Assembly: GCF_003721515.1 (NCBI RefSeq)
Contig: NZ_RJJD01000007.1
Coordinates: 60,954 to 124,953, forward strand
DNA length: 64,000 bases
Reading direction: 5' to 3'
DNA from: Rufibacter latericius
GTDB lineage: Bacteria; Bacteroidota; Bacteroidia; Cytophagales; Hymenobacteraceae
The position numbers and the translations under genes were made by a program. Shown here one piece after another: positions 44,440 to 52,621 of the stretch. The notes under the pieces are model-generated. The model searched no databases and had not been told where the DNA came from. It saw only the letters and a list, made by a program, of their open reading frames with translations. Each line of letters opens with the position of its first letter. The stretch's first letter is position 1.

Positions 44440-44502
44440 CAGAAGCCCCATTAAGCAAAAAGGCACCCATACGGGTGCCTTTTTGCTTAATGGGGCTTCT
44501 GT
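44440..44502. terminator. Unusually long hairpin terminator
   Basis: A stem of about 29 bp, perfect except for one extra T in the right arm, runs from ACAGAAGCCCCATTAAGC through GGCACCC, with a four-base ATAC loop. The internal A and T tracts make it bidirectional. Confidence 0.88.
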
Positions 44503-44540
44503 GTTTTAGAGGCGTTTTCCTGAAAATAAGTAAAAAACAC
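44503..44540 (+). repeat. Dispersed intergenic palindrome
   Basis: The reading is GTTTTAGAGGCGTTTTCC, then TGAAAATAAGTAAAAAAC. It follows directly on the long hairpin. Confidence 0.45.
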
Positions 44541-44702
44541 AAGGGGCGTAGGGGTTTTTGCCTGGAGATTGTCTATTGGAAGAACCTTACTGGCCATTGT
44601 GGTCAACTTTGCCTTAGTTGACCGAGATTTCCTGTGCCTTATTAAATTAAAATAGAGGTTTTTGAATATTAAATCGTCCCTTTTTTTATATTAGTGAACA
44701 TA

Positions 44703-47189
44703 ATGCAAACGGTGAGAAACGTACTGACTTTTTTTTTCCTGTTGATTGGGGTTGGGGGAGCGTATGCCCAAACCGTTCCATTGACCGGGAAAGTCATTGA
44801 TTCTGAAAGTCAGAAACCACTTGATTACGTCACCGTCCATTTGCAGACCTCCAAGGTTCCTGTTTTCACTGACGAGGCTGGAGTATACATCATCCGGAAG
44901 TATGCACCCACAGATACCATCACCTTTACACTTTTGGGGTTTGTGCCCCTAATAAAAACAGCCTCAGATCTTCTCCAGAACGGGAACATTCAATTAGTTC
45001 GGCAAAGCTACGCCCTTCAGGAAATTGTAGTGCGACCAAAAGAGAATCCGGCTTATAAAATCGTGCGAGCGGCTGCCCAGAACAAACACCTGTACCTCCC
45101 CGAAAACCAGAATGCCATTCAGTTCGGGACGTACACTTTGATGAAGGGCAGCATTTTGGAGCAGGAAGCCACAAGCAAAAAGAAAGGCTTTTCTAAACGA
45201 TATGCGCCTTTCCTGGACAGCCTCACCCTGAGTGACGCTCTCTCTAAATCTGCTTCGCTTCCCATTTTCCAATCAGAAACGGTAAAGGAAACCTTCTTCA
45301 GCAAAAATCCGCGCAAATCAAAAGAAGTCCTGAAAGCCAGTAAAGTAGTAGGCGTTGGCATTGAGCGCGAAAGCCAGGTAGCCCAGCTGTTGAATGCGCA
45401 GGCGGAGCATTTTTCCCTGAACCAGAACTGGATGCGGATGTTTGACAAGGACTTTGTGAGCCCCATTGCCAACCAGTGGTCCAATTATTATGATTATGAT
45501 CTGGAGGACAGTGTAGAAACCGAAAGCGGCAAAGTGTACCGCCTTAAAATCTTACCCAAGCGTTCACAGGACCTGACTTTTGAGGGCTACATGTGGATTG
45601 CCGATAAATCCTTTTCCCTGCGACGGGTAGAACTGAAACTCAACAAAGACGTGGCGCTGAACTTCGTCCGGAACCTGCAGATTGTGCAAGCCTGGGATGA
45701 GAAAAACCCTTCGTTGTTGCCCTTGTCCAGCAAACGTAAATTCCAGATCACGGGCTTGCCTGGTACAGACGTTCGGCTGTTCGTGGAAACCATCACAACC
45801 TACACTGACCTGGTATTGGGGGAACCCAAGCCAGAAGAGTTCTTTGACCTCACGCACCAGATCAGCGACTCGGCTTTGAAATACAAAGAAGACTATTGGC
45901 AGACCATCCGACCACAGGCGTTTTCCCCCGAAGAACAGAAAAGGGTGGAGTCCATTGCCAAGATCAACAAGCTTCCTGAAATCCAGAGTGCCGTAAAATT
46001 GATTAGGGTAGTGGTGGAAGGCCACATGCCGCTCAACGACAAGTTTGAATGGGGACCGGTGTTCGGGACCTACGTTTTCAACAAAGTGGAAGGGCACCGC
46101 TTTCAGTTTGGCGGCCGAACTACGCAGGAATTTCATCCTAACTGGATTCTGAATGGGTACTTGGGATATGGCACCAAAGATGAGTCATTTAAGAGTCTGT
46201 TCAACATCCGGTACATCGCTAACCGCCAACAATGGACCGAGTGGGGCGTAAGTTACCTGAACGATGTGGGGCCCGCCTCCATGGACCTGAACAATGCCCA
46301 ACTTAATAGTTTGTTTTTCTCTGCTTTCAGATGGGGCAAAATGAACTTCCCGTATCAGCAGGAACGAATGCAGATGTGGGCCGAACGTGAATGGCTCCCC
46401 GGGTTTCGGCAGCGGGTTACGTTCCGGCACACCAACTTCCGGCCTGCCTTTGACACCAAGCCTTTGAGCAGCACCAAAGACGTTTCTAAATACGCAGGAT
46501 TCAGTACCACTGATGTTACCCTGAGTTTGCGGTATGCTTCGGCCAAGAAAGTGCTCATCCGGCATTACGAAAAAATTCCGATTGCCAATTCTACGGCTCC
46601 CATCATTGGGTTGGATGTTTCTGCTGGAATGAGTGGCCTCATGAACTCAGACCTTACTTACCAGGAGATTTCCCTTTCCATGGAACAACGGGTGCGGGCC
46701 GGTATTTTTGGGTACGGAAGATATTATTTAAAAGGAGGAAAGACCTTTACCAAAGTTCCATTACCCTTGTTACAAGTGCCCATCGGGAACGAGACGCCTT
46801 TCTTTATCCTGCACGGGTATAACCTAATGCCGTTCTTTTCCTTTGCCACCGATGAATATGTATCCTTGCGGTATGACCACCATTTTGAAGGGGCATTTTC
46901 CATTACCAACCGGTTGCCTTTGCTGAAGAAAACCAAAATGATCATGGTTGCCGGCGGAGCCGTTCTGTACGGCCGCCTCACGGATAAAAACAAACCCACC
47001 GAGGAACTTGCCGACGGTACCCGAAACATGAATTTTCGGAGCTTGGGCAAGGACCCTTACGCGGAAGTAAACGTGGGTTTCAAGAACATCTTCCAGCTGC
47101 TTCGGGTAGACTTAGTGCATCGCCTGACGTACCGGGAATTGGATTCGCCGCAGTGGGGTGTCCGGATGTCAGTCTCGGTGAACCCATAG
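44703..47189 (+). CDS. DUF5686 outer-membrane protein with carboxypeptidase-like regulatory domain
   Basis: From ATG 44703 (MQTVRNVLTFFFLLIG) the protein has 828 residues; a GTG three codons earlier is an alternative. A signal peptide ends near AYAQ. Residues 25-100 form a CarboxypepD_reg-like beta-sandwich (TGKVIDSESQKPLDYVTVHL). The rest is DUF5686: helical and beta segments (GYMWIADKSFSLRRVELKLN) and then a long run of amphipathic strands rich in Tyr/Phe/Trp ending WGVRMSVSVNP. That ending suggests an outer-membrane barrel. Family function is unknown. No SusCD partner is adjacent. Confidence 0.88.
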   Translation: MQTVRNVLTFFFLLIGVGGAYAQTVPLTGKVIDSESQKPLDYVTVHLQTSKVPVFTDEAGVYIIRKYAPTDTITFTLLGFVPLIKTASDLLQNGNIQLVRQSYALQEIVVRPKENPAYKIVRAAAQNKHLYLPENQNAIQFGTYTLMKGSILEQEATSKKKGFSKRYAPFLDSLTLSDALSKSASLPIFQSETVKETFFSKNPRKSKEVLKASKVVGVGIERESQVAQLLNAQAEHFSLNQNWMRMFDKDFVSPIANQWSNYYDYDLEDSVETESGKVYRLKILPKRSQDLTFEGYMWIADKSFSLRRVELKLNKDVALNFVRNLQIVQAWDEKNPSLLPLSSKRKFQITGLPGTDVRLFVETITTYTDLVLGEPKPEEFFDLTHQISDSALKYKEDYWQTIRPQAFSPEEQKRVESIAKINKLPEIQSAVKLIRVVVEGHMPLNDKFEWGPVFGTYVFNKVEGHRFQFGGRTTQEFHPNWILNGYLGYGTKDESFKSLFNIRYIANRQQWTEWGVSYLNDVGPASMDLNNAQLNSLFFSAFRWGKMNFPYQQERMQMWAEREWLPGFRQRVTFRHTNFRPAFDTKPLSSTKDVSKYAGFSTTDVTLSLRYASAKKVLIRHYEKIPIANSTAPIIGLDVSAGMSGLMNSDLTYQEISLSMEQRVRAGIFGYGRYYLKGGKTFTKVPLPLLQVPIGNETPFFILHGYNLMPFFSFATDEYVSLRYDHHFEGAFSITNRLPLLKKTKMIMVAGGAVLYGRLTDKNKPTEELADGTRNMNFRSLGKDPYAEVNVGFKNIFQLLRVDLVHRLTYRELDSPQWGVRMSVSVNP

Positions 47190-47229
47190 CGTTTCGGGGC
47201 TGTTTTCTTAAAAACGGCCGATAAACCCT
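47190..47229 (+). repeat. Dispersed intergenic palindrome
   Basis: It begins right after the DUF5686 stop codon: CGTTTCGGGGCTGTTTTC, then TTAAAAACGGCCGATAAACC. Confidence 0.5.
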
Positions 47230-47294
47230 GCAGACCTGAACTGAAAATGGTACCTTCGCTTTGTCATCAATGTTTCATGTTCCTGTTTTTCCGC

Positions 47295-48365
47295 ATGCGT
47301 AATTTCTTTTGGCTTCTATGGGTAGGCATTGGTTTTCTATCGGCCTGTTCCCAGAAAACATCGGAAGAAAGAATGTTCAACATCCGCAAGGTAGACAGCA
47401 CCATTCCCACCCAGATAAAGGAGTTGAGCAAAGCCCTGGAGCAGCGGAACCCGCAACCCGAGTGGTACGTGAAACGGGCGAAACTCTACCTGGCGCAGGA
47501 CAAAGTGCAACCGGCTTTGAAGGACCTAACCACCGCCACAACCCTTGACCGTTCTCTGGGCGAAGCCTACTTCTGGAAAGCCAAGATTATGGTAGGAGGG
47601 CAGCAGTACCAGGAGGCCATGAAAATGATGATGCAAGCCAAAGCTTTCAATTTTTATGCGCCCGAGTCTGAGGCCATCCTGGCCGAGACTTACGTAGGCC
47701 TGAAGTTGTATGACCGGGCCCTGGCCCACAGCAGCAAAGCCATTCGGTTAAGCCCCGGCGAGTCTAAGTACTATGTGTTGCTGGCCAAAGCCCAGGCGGG
47801 CACCGGGGACACCGCTCGTGCGCTTTTCAATCTGAACCGGGCTTTGGTGCGTGATTCGGTTTCCCTTCCGGCTTATAGAGAATTGAGTGCCATCTACACG
47901 GCTCGGCAGTTGTATGACAACGCCATACCATTTGTACAGGTAGGAGTCAGGAAACAACCCAAGGATGGTTTTTGGTGGCAGCAACTGGGGCAGTATTTCC
48001 TGAACCGTAACTTAACCGACACCGCTATTGCCTGCTTCGGGAAAGCCTTGAATTTACAACCTAATTCGGCTGAAGGATACGCCGGATTAGGGGAGGCCTG
48101 GTATAAGAAAAGGCAGTACAGCACGGCCATGCCGCAGTTGCTCAAAGCCCAGGAACTTGGCCTGAAAATGACCGAACATAACCGCTGGATTTTGGCTTCT
48201 TGCCTGGAATGGACTGGTCAAAAGGGTGCCGCCAAAACGCATTATGCAATTTTAATCAGAAAAAATCCGCAGAACCCACGGTATCGTGTAGCTTTGCAAC
48301 GTCTCAGCAGGCCGGTGCCGCAACGACCAATGATGGATACTTTGCGCGCCGTATCTGTTTTTTAG
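47295..48365 (+). CDS. TPR-repeat lipoprotein
   Basis: From ATG 47295 ([18 protein letters not shown]) the 356-residue protein has a lipoprotein signal with the Cys at residue 18; the upstream in-frame start at 47247 adds 16 residues before it. The mature part is a string of tetratricopeptide repeats ([81 protein letters not shown] and others). It probably scaffolds envelope complexes; partners are unknown. It ends inside a dispersed palindrome, 46 bp before thrS. Confidence 0.82.
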   Translation: MRNFFWLLWVGIGFLSACSQKTSEERMFNIRKVDSTIPTQIKELSKALEQRNPQPEWYVKRAKLYLAQDKVQPALKDLTTATTLDRSLGEAYFWKAKIMVGGQQYQEAMKMMMQAKAFNFYAPESEAILAETYVGLKLYDRALAHSSKAIRLSPGESKYYVLLAKAQAGTGDTARALFNLNRALVRDSVSLPAYRELSAIYTARQLYDNAIPFVQVGVRKQPKDGFWWQQLGQYFLNRNLTDTAIACFGKALNLQPNSAEGYAGLGEAWYKKRQYSTAMPQLLKAQELGLKMTEHNRWILASCLEWTGQKGAAKTHYAILIRKNPQNPRYRVALQRLSRPVPQRPMMDTLRAVSVF

Positions 48366-48396
48366 CTATTTTGCCGAAAACAAGCCTAAAACGAAG
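48358..48396 (+). repeat. Dispersed intergenic palindrome containing a stop codon
   Basis: The reading is TTTTTTAGCTATTTTGCC, then GAAAACAAGCCTAAAACG. Its TAG is the stop of the TPR lipoprotein gene. thrS starts 15 bases after it. Confidence 0.55.
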
Positions 48397-48411
48397 AATA
48401 TCTCTTTATAT

Positions 48412-50349
48412 ATGATCAACATTACCTTACCAGACGGTTCGGTCCGTGAATACCAGGAGGGAGTAACCGGAATTGAGATTGCCGCCTCCATCAGTGAAGG
48501 ATTAGCCCGCAACGTATTGGCCGTAAAAGTGAACGGTCAGGTGTGGGATTTAACGCGTCCGATCACCGAGGATGCCAACATCCAGTTGCTGACCTGGAAC
48601 GATGACGAAGGCAAGGCTACCTACTGGCACTCTTCGGCGCACTTAATGGCCGAAGCCCTGGAAGCCCTTTATCCGGGAGTGAAACTGGGTATCGGTCCGG
48701 CTATTGAGAACGGCTTCTATTATGACATTGACCTGGGTGAGGACAAGTCGCTATCACAGGAAGACTTTCCGGCCATTGAGCAGAAGATGCTGGAGTTGGC
48801 CCGCCAGAAAAGTGACTACGTGCGCAAACCGGTGAGCAAAGCCGATGCCATCGCTTACTTCACTGAGAAAAACGACCCGTATAAACTTGACCTGTTACAA
48901 GGCTTGGAAGACGGTTCCATCACGTTCTACACCCAAGGGAACTTCACCGACCTTTGCCGTGGTCCGCACATCCCTAATACAGGCTTCATCAAGGCCGCTA
49001 AGCTGATGAACGTAGCCGGTGCGTATTGGCGCGGTGACGAGAAGAGCAAACAACTGACCCGCCTGTACGCCATTACTTTCCCTAAGCAAAAGGAGCTTAC
49101 TGAGTACCTGGAGCGCCTGGAGGAAGCCAAACGCCGTGACCACCGCAAGTTGGGCAAGGAGATGGAACTGTTTGCTTTCTCTGAGAAAGTAGGCATGGGT
49201 TTACCGCTTTGGTTACCCAAGGGAACGCTGCTTCGGGAGCGTTTAGAGCAATTCATGCGCAAAGCGCAAATGAAAGCGGGCTATCAGCCTGTGGTTACCC
49301 CACATATTGGTTCAAAAGAATTGTATGTGACTTCTGGTCACTATGAGAAATACGGTGCAGACTCGTTCCAGCCGATCAGGACTCCTAATGAGAACGAGGA
49401 GTTCTTCCTGAAGCCCATGAACTGCCCGCACCACTGCGAGATCTACAAAACCCGTCCGCGTTCTTATAAAGAGTTGCCGGTGCGTCTGGCCGAGTTCGGT
49501 ACAGTATATCGGTATGAGCAAAGCGGTGAGTTGCACGGTCTTACCCGCGTACGCGGCTTTACTCAAGACGATGCCCACATCTTCTGCCGCCCAGATCAGG
49601 TGAAAGAAGAGTTCACCAAAGTGATTGACCTGGTGTTGTACGTCTTCAAGGCTCTTGGCTTTGAGAACTACACTGCCCAGATCTCATTGCGTGACCCAGA
49701 AAACAAAGCCAAATACATCGGTTCAGATGAACTATGGGAGAAAGCCGAGCGCGCTATCATAGAGGCCGCTACAGAGAAAGGCTTGCCAACCGTAACCGAA
49801 CTAGGTGAAGCTGCGTTCTACGGACCTAAGCTGGATTTCATGGTGCGTGATGCTTTGGGCCGCAAATGGCAGTTAGGAACCATTCAGGTAGACTACAACC
49901 TACCTGAGCGTTTTGACCTGGAGTACATTGGCGCCGATAATGAAAAGCACCGTCCGGTAATGATTCACCGGGCACCTTTCGGTTCTCTGGAGCGCTTTGT
50001 GGCTGTTTTGATTGAACACTGTGGTGGTAATTTCCCGCTGTGGCTCAGCCCAGATCAGGTTGCCATTTTGCCTATCTCTGAGAAGTACCATGAGTACGCC
50101 CACCAGGTGAACGAACAATTAGCTGAGCAAGACATCAGAGGGTACATTGACACCCGTGATGAAAAAATTGGTCGTAAGATTCGTGATGCCGAGGTGAGCA
50201 AAGTGCCTTACATGATCATTGTAGGCGAGAAGGAGCAGGAAAACGAGATCGTTTCGGTTCGTAAACACGGCTTAGGCGATATGGGAACCCTGCGGGTAGA
50301 TGCCTTTGTAGACAACTTCCGGGCGGTACTGGCAGAGCTGCTTAGTTAA
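48412..50349 (+). CDS. thrS: Threonyl-tRNA synthetase
   Basis: ThrRS charges tRNA-Thr and edits mischarged serine. The 645-residue protein has all domains: TGS (residues 1-62, [16 protein letters not shown]), the editing domain with [14 protein letters not shown] and the YWRGDE block, the class II catalytic core with [31 protein letters not shown] and the motif-3 region [20 protein letters not shown], and the anticodon-binding domain ([11 protein letters not shown] onwards). Length is standard. It heads the thrS-infC-rpmI-rplT cluster, the arrangement seen in E. coli. Confidence 0.97.
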   Translation: MINITLPDGSVREYQEGVTGIEIAASISEGLARNVLAVKVNGQVWDLTRPITEDANIQLLTWNDDEGKATYWHSSAHLMAEALEALYPGVKLGIGPAIENGFYYDIDLGEDKSLSQEDFPAIEQKMLELARQKSDYVRKPVSKADAIAYFTEKNDPYKLDLLQGLEDGSITFYTQGNFTDLCRGPHIPNTGFIKAAKLMNVAGAYWRGDEKSKQLTRLYAITFPKQKELTEYLERLEEAKRRDHRKLGKEMELFAFSEKVGMGLPLWLPKGTLLRERLEQFMRKAQMKAGYQPVVTPHIGSKELYVTSGHYEKYGADSFQPIRTPNENEEFFLKPMNCPHHCEIYKTRPRSYKELPVRLAEFGTVYRYEQSGELHGLTRVRGFTQDDAHIFCRPDQVKEEFTKVIDLVLYVFKALGFENYTAQISLRDPENKAKYIGSDELWEKAERAIIEAATEKGLPTVTELGEAAFYGPKLDFMVRDALGRKWQLGTIQVDYNLPERFDLEYIGADNEKHRPVMIHRAPFGSLERFVAVLIEHCGGNFPLWLSPDQVAILPISEKYHEYAHQVNEQLAEQDIRGYIDTRDEKIGRKIRDAEVSKVPYMIIVGEKEQENEIVSVRKHGLGDMGTLRVDAFVDNFRAVLAELLS

Positions 50350-50423
50350 AATTTTTGAATATTACTTTTATTTTATAGGGAAAAAGGCGATATTCGCACC
50401 CTGATTGTGAAACCTTAAACTTT

Positions 50424-50439
50424 AGGAGGTAAAACTATT
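50424..50439 (+). promoter_or_regulatory. Strong Shine-Dalgarno and ATT start of infC
   Basis: AGGAGG (50424-50429) lies seven bases before an in-frame ATT (50437-50439). Most genes in this window lack any Shine-Dalgarno, so this one stands out and decides the infC start. Confidence 0.7.
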
Positions 50440-50991
50440 TCTACTAATAATAGACGCTACGTGCCACGTGGCAAGGTCGAAGAACCTTATCGTATCAATC
50501 AGCGCATCACCGGCGTCCGTGACGTACGGGTAGTGGGGGAGAACGTGGAGCCAGGTGTATACAGCATAGACCAAGCCCGCCGTCTTGCAACGGAACAGAA
50601 TCTGGACTTGGTGGAGATTTCTCCAAAAGCAGATCCGCCGGTTTGCCGTATCATTGACTATTCAAAATTCAAATACGAGCAAAAGAAGAAGCAGCGGGAA
50701 ATGAAGGCGAAAACCACGAAAGTGGTGATGAAAGAAATCAGGTTCGGCCCTAATACAGACGACCACGATTTCGAATTCAAGCTGAAGCATGCCCGTCAAT
50801 TTTTGGGGGAAGGTGCAAAAGTGAAGGCGTATGTGCACTTTGTTGGCCGTACAATTGTCTTCAAAGAACGCGGGGAGTTACTTTTGCTTAAATTTGCCCA
50901 GGCTCTGGAAGACGTAGCAAAAGTAGAGCAGCTGCCAAAACTGGAAGGGAAACGGATGTTTCTGTTCCTTGGACCAAAGGTGAAAAAATAA
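50437..50991 (+). CDS. infC: Translation initiation factor IF-3
   Basis: IF-3 binds the 30S subunit, prevents premature joining and checks start-codon choice. I place the start at ATT 50437 (I-S-T-N-N-R-R-Y-V), giving 184 residues, because a strong AGGAGG lies seven bases upstream. The GTG at 50461 would lack any such signal and drop residues before [13 protein letters not shown] rare ATT start is the known autoregulatory device of E. coli infC, so the same discrimination is likely. N-domain ([20 protein letters not shown]), linker helix ([14 protein letters not shown]) and C-domain ([20 protein letters not shown]) are all present. Confidence 0.93.
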   Translation: MSTNNRRYVPRGKVEEPYRINQRITGVRDVRVVGENVEPGVYSIDQARRLATEQNLDLVEISPKADPPVCRIIDYSKFKYEQKKKQREMKAKTTKVVMKEIRFGPNTDDHDFEFKLKHARQFLGEGAKVKAYVHFVGRTIVFKERGELLLLKFAQALEDVAKVEQLPKLEGKRMFLFLGPKVKK

Positions 50992-51015
50992 CAGTACACT
51001 TTTATATACACCCAA

Positions 51016-51210
51016 ATGCCAAAGATGAAAAGCAAATCAGGGGCTAAGAAGCGATTCACCCTGACAGGTACTGGCAAAGTAAAGCGTAAACATGCTTTTA
51101 AAAGCCACATCCTGACCAAAAAGACCACCAAGCAGAAGAGAAATCTGACCCACACTGGACTGGTTAGCGAAGCTGATCAAGCCAATGTGTTAAGAATGCT
51201 TGCGTCTTAA
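51016..51210 (+). CDS. rpmI: 50S ribosomal protein bL35
   Basis: The 64-residue basic protein reads [20 protein letters not shown] at its start and has [20 protein letters not shown], the bL35 signature. It is a component of the large ribosomal subunit. It lies 24 bp after infC and 84 bp before rplT in the canonical order. Confidence 0.97.
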   Translation: MPKMKSKSGAKKRFTLTGTGKVKRKHAFKSHILTKKTTKQKRNLTHTGLVSEADQANVLRMLAS

Positions 51211-51294
51211 TCACATTCAATTTTTCCAATTGTTTCATCGGGAACTGGTAACTAAGAATTAAACCGAGATCACCAGCCCCAAAAAAAAGTAGAA

Positions 51295-51639
51295 ATGCCT
51301 AGATCGGTCAATGTCGTGGCGGCCCGCCACAAGAGAAAGAGAATCATGAAAATGGCCAAAGGTTACTTTGGTCGTAGAAAAAACGTTTGGACAGTAGCCA
51401 AAAACGCGGTTGAAAAAGGTTTGCTTTATGCGTACCGCGATAGAAAAGCAAAGAAAAGAGACTTCCGTGCTCTTTGGATCCAGCGTATCAATGCCGCAGC
51501 CCGTATCAACGGTCTGTCTTATTCCCAGTTAATGGGCGGTTTGAAAAAAGCCAACATCAACCTGAACCGTAAGGTTTTGGCTGACTTAGCTTTGAACCAT
51601 CCAGAAGCTTTCACCGGAATTGTTGAGAAAGTAAGATAA
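51295..51639 (+). CDS. rplT: 50S ribosomal protein bL20
   Basis: The 114-residue protein has the bL20 signatures [40 protein letters not shown] and [20 protein letters not shown]. bL20 binds 23S rRNA early in assembly and in some bacteria represses its own operon. It closes the thrS-infC-rpmI-rplT cluster and is followed by a clean terminator. Confidence 0.97.
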   Translation: MPRSVNVVAARHKRKRIMKMAKGYFGRRKNVWTVAKNAVEKGLLYAYRDRKAKKRDFRALWIQRINAAARINGLSYSQLMGGLKKANINLNRKVLADLALNHPEAFTGIVEKVR

Positions 51640-51661
51640 GCTTTCCTGCTCATACCTCTTG

Positions 51662-51691
51662 AAAAGCCCAGCCTATGCTGGGCTTTTTTTT
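51662..51691 (+). terminator. Terminator of the thrS-rplT cluster
   Basis: The 11-bp stem AAAAGCCCAGC/GCTGGGCTTTT has a CTAT loop and a T run. Confidence 0.93.
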
Positions 51692-51813
51692 GTGCCTATA
51701 ATAATCTGATTGCAGAAGCCAAAAGGGAAGAGTTTAAATAAATTAAGCGTATCCAAGAGCTTCCTGATTCTAGCCCATAATAATAACGCATTCTGTTTGA
51801 CATCAAAGTACTC

Positions 51814-51850
51814 CTTTTGGGGCCGGTTTTCTAAAACCAAAGCTAAAATG
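51814..51850 (+). repeat. Dispersed intergenic palindrome
   Basis: The reading is TTTTGGGGCCGGTTTTC, then TAAAACCAAAGCTAAAATG. The arms GGTTTT and AAAACC pair. Confidence 0.5.
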
Positions 51851-52228
51851 ACTGAATAGATCAAGAGAAGCCGGAGTCTACTTCTAGTGCACTTGATAAA
51901 GGGTTTGGGTTCCTTTCGTTTTAAAATGCTTTGCGGCCTTTACAATGCAAGGAATTACATAAGAATTGCCTGACCTGGGTCTCCCATCTTCCACAATATT
52001 AACGCTAAGTCAAAGCCACAAATAGTCTTTTTGCTGCAAGGTATTTTATGCCTTTCCTCCAAACTAAAGCAAAAGGTCGACCTTACGCCCTCCCTTAGGT
52101 AAGCTTTGGATGGAGTATCTCTAGGAGGTCAAGTGACCTATGTAATTACATTTAGTTAATCTACTGATAATCAGTTCTTAAGTACTCTGGTAATAACAGT
52201 TAAAGATGGCTTATTAGTTTTGTGCTAA

Positions 52229-52260
52229 AACTAGTTTTTAAAATTGTTTAAAAACTAGTT
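52229..52260. repeat. Perfect inverted repeat, 14-bp arms
   Basis: AACTAGTTTTTAAA and its exact complement flank a four-base ATTG loop. It has no T tail of the usual terminator kind and no adjacent gene end. Confidence 0.85.
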
Positions 52261-52360
52261 ACGCTGCATGATTACTATCCCTTCAAAGTTCAATATAGCT
52301 TGAAAAGCTTCAGTAAAGCTTAGTTCTAGAAGACAAAATCGAAAAATGTTTGATTGTGAT

Positions 52361-52403
52361 ATTAAGTTGTTTAAAAAGTACTAAACTTTTTAAACAACTT
52401 AAT
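52361..52403. repeat. Perfect inverted repeat, 19-bp arms
   Basis: ATTAAGTTGTTTAAAAAGT and its exact complement flank a five-base ACTAA loop, 100 bp downstream of the previous inverted repeat. Arms share a TTTAAAAA core with it. Confidence 0.85.
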
Positions 52404-52520
52404 TATTGGGTTATTTTAATAAAATTACTTGTATATAATATAACAATTCAGTTAGTATAAGTACTAGATTAAGCCTAAAATTCTTATATTCAATAACCTA
52501 TATACTTGTATTGTGTCAAT

Positions 52521-52556
52521 TTTGGTTTTTTAACCAAATAATTTGCTTTAGTTTTG
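52521..52556 (+). promoter_or_regulatory. Candidate promoter of the secreted glycosidase gene
   Basis: TAGTTTTG (52549-52556) fits the -7 consensus. TTTG at 52521-52524 is a possible -33 element, with a rather long 24-base spacer. The leader would be about 60 bases. Confidence 0.35.
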
Positions 52557-52621
52557 AACCATCGCAGCAATGCAATCCCGCCCCCTACACCTAAACCCTT
52601 AATTAATTTTAACTTGAAAAA

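Larger units (their letters stand above)
51692..52621. other. 930-bp AT-rich gap upstream of the secreted glycosidase gene
   Basis: No gene is supported. It holds one dispersed palindrome (51814-51850), two perfect inverted repeats (52229-52260 and 52361-52403) and a candidate promoter near 52521-52556. A 63-codon minus-strand frame from 51864 runs into the rplT terminator and is probably chance. Confidence 0.5.

Noticed and set aside
51673..51864. 63-codon minus-strand frame after rplT
   Set aside because: Its 3' end runs through the rplT terminator and it overlaps a dispersed palindrome; no homology is recognisable.
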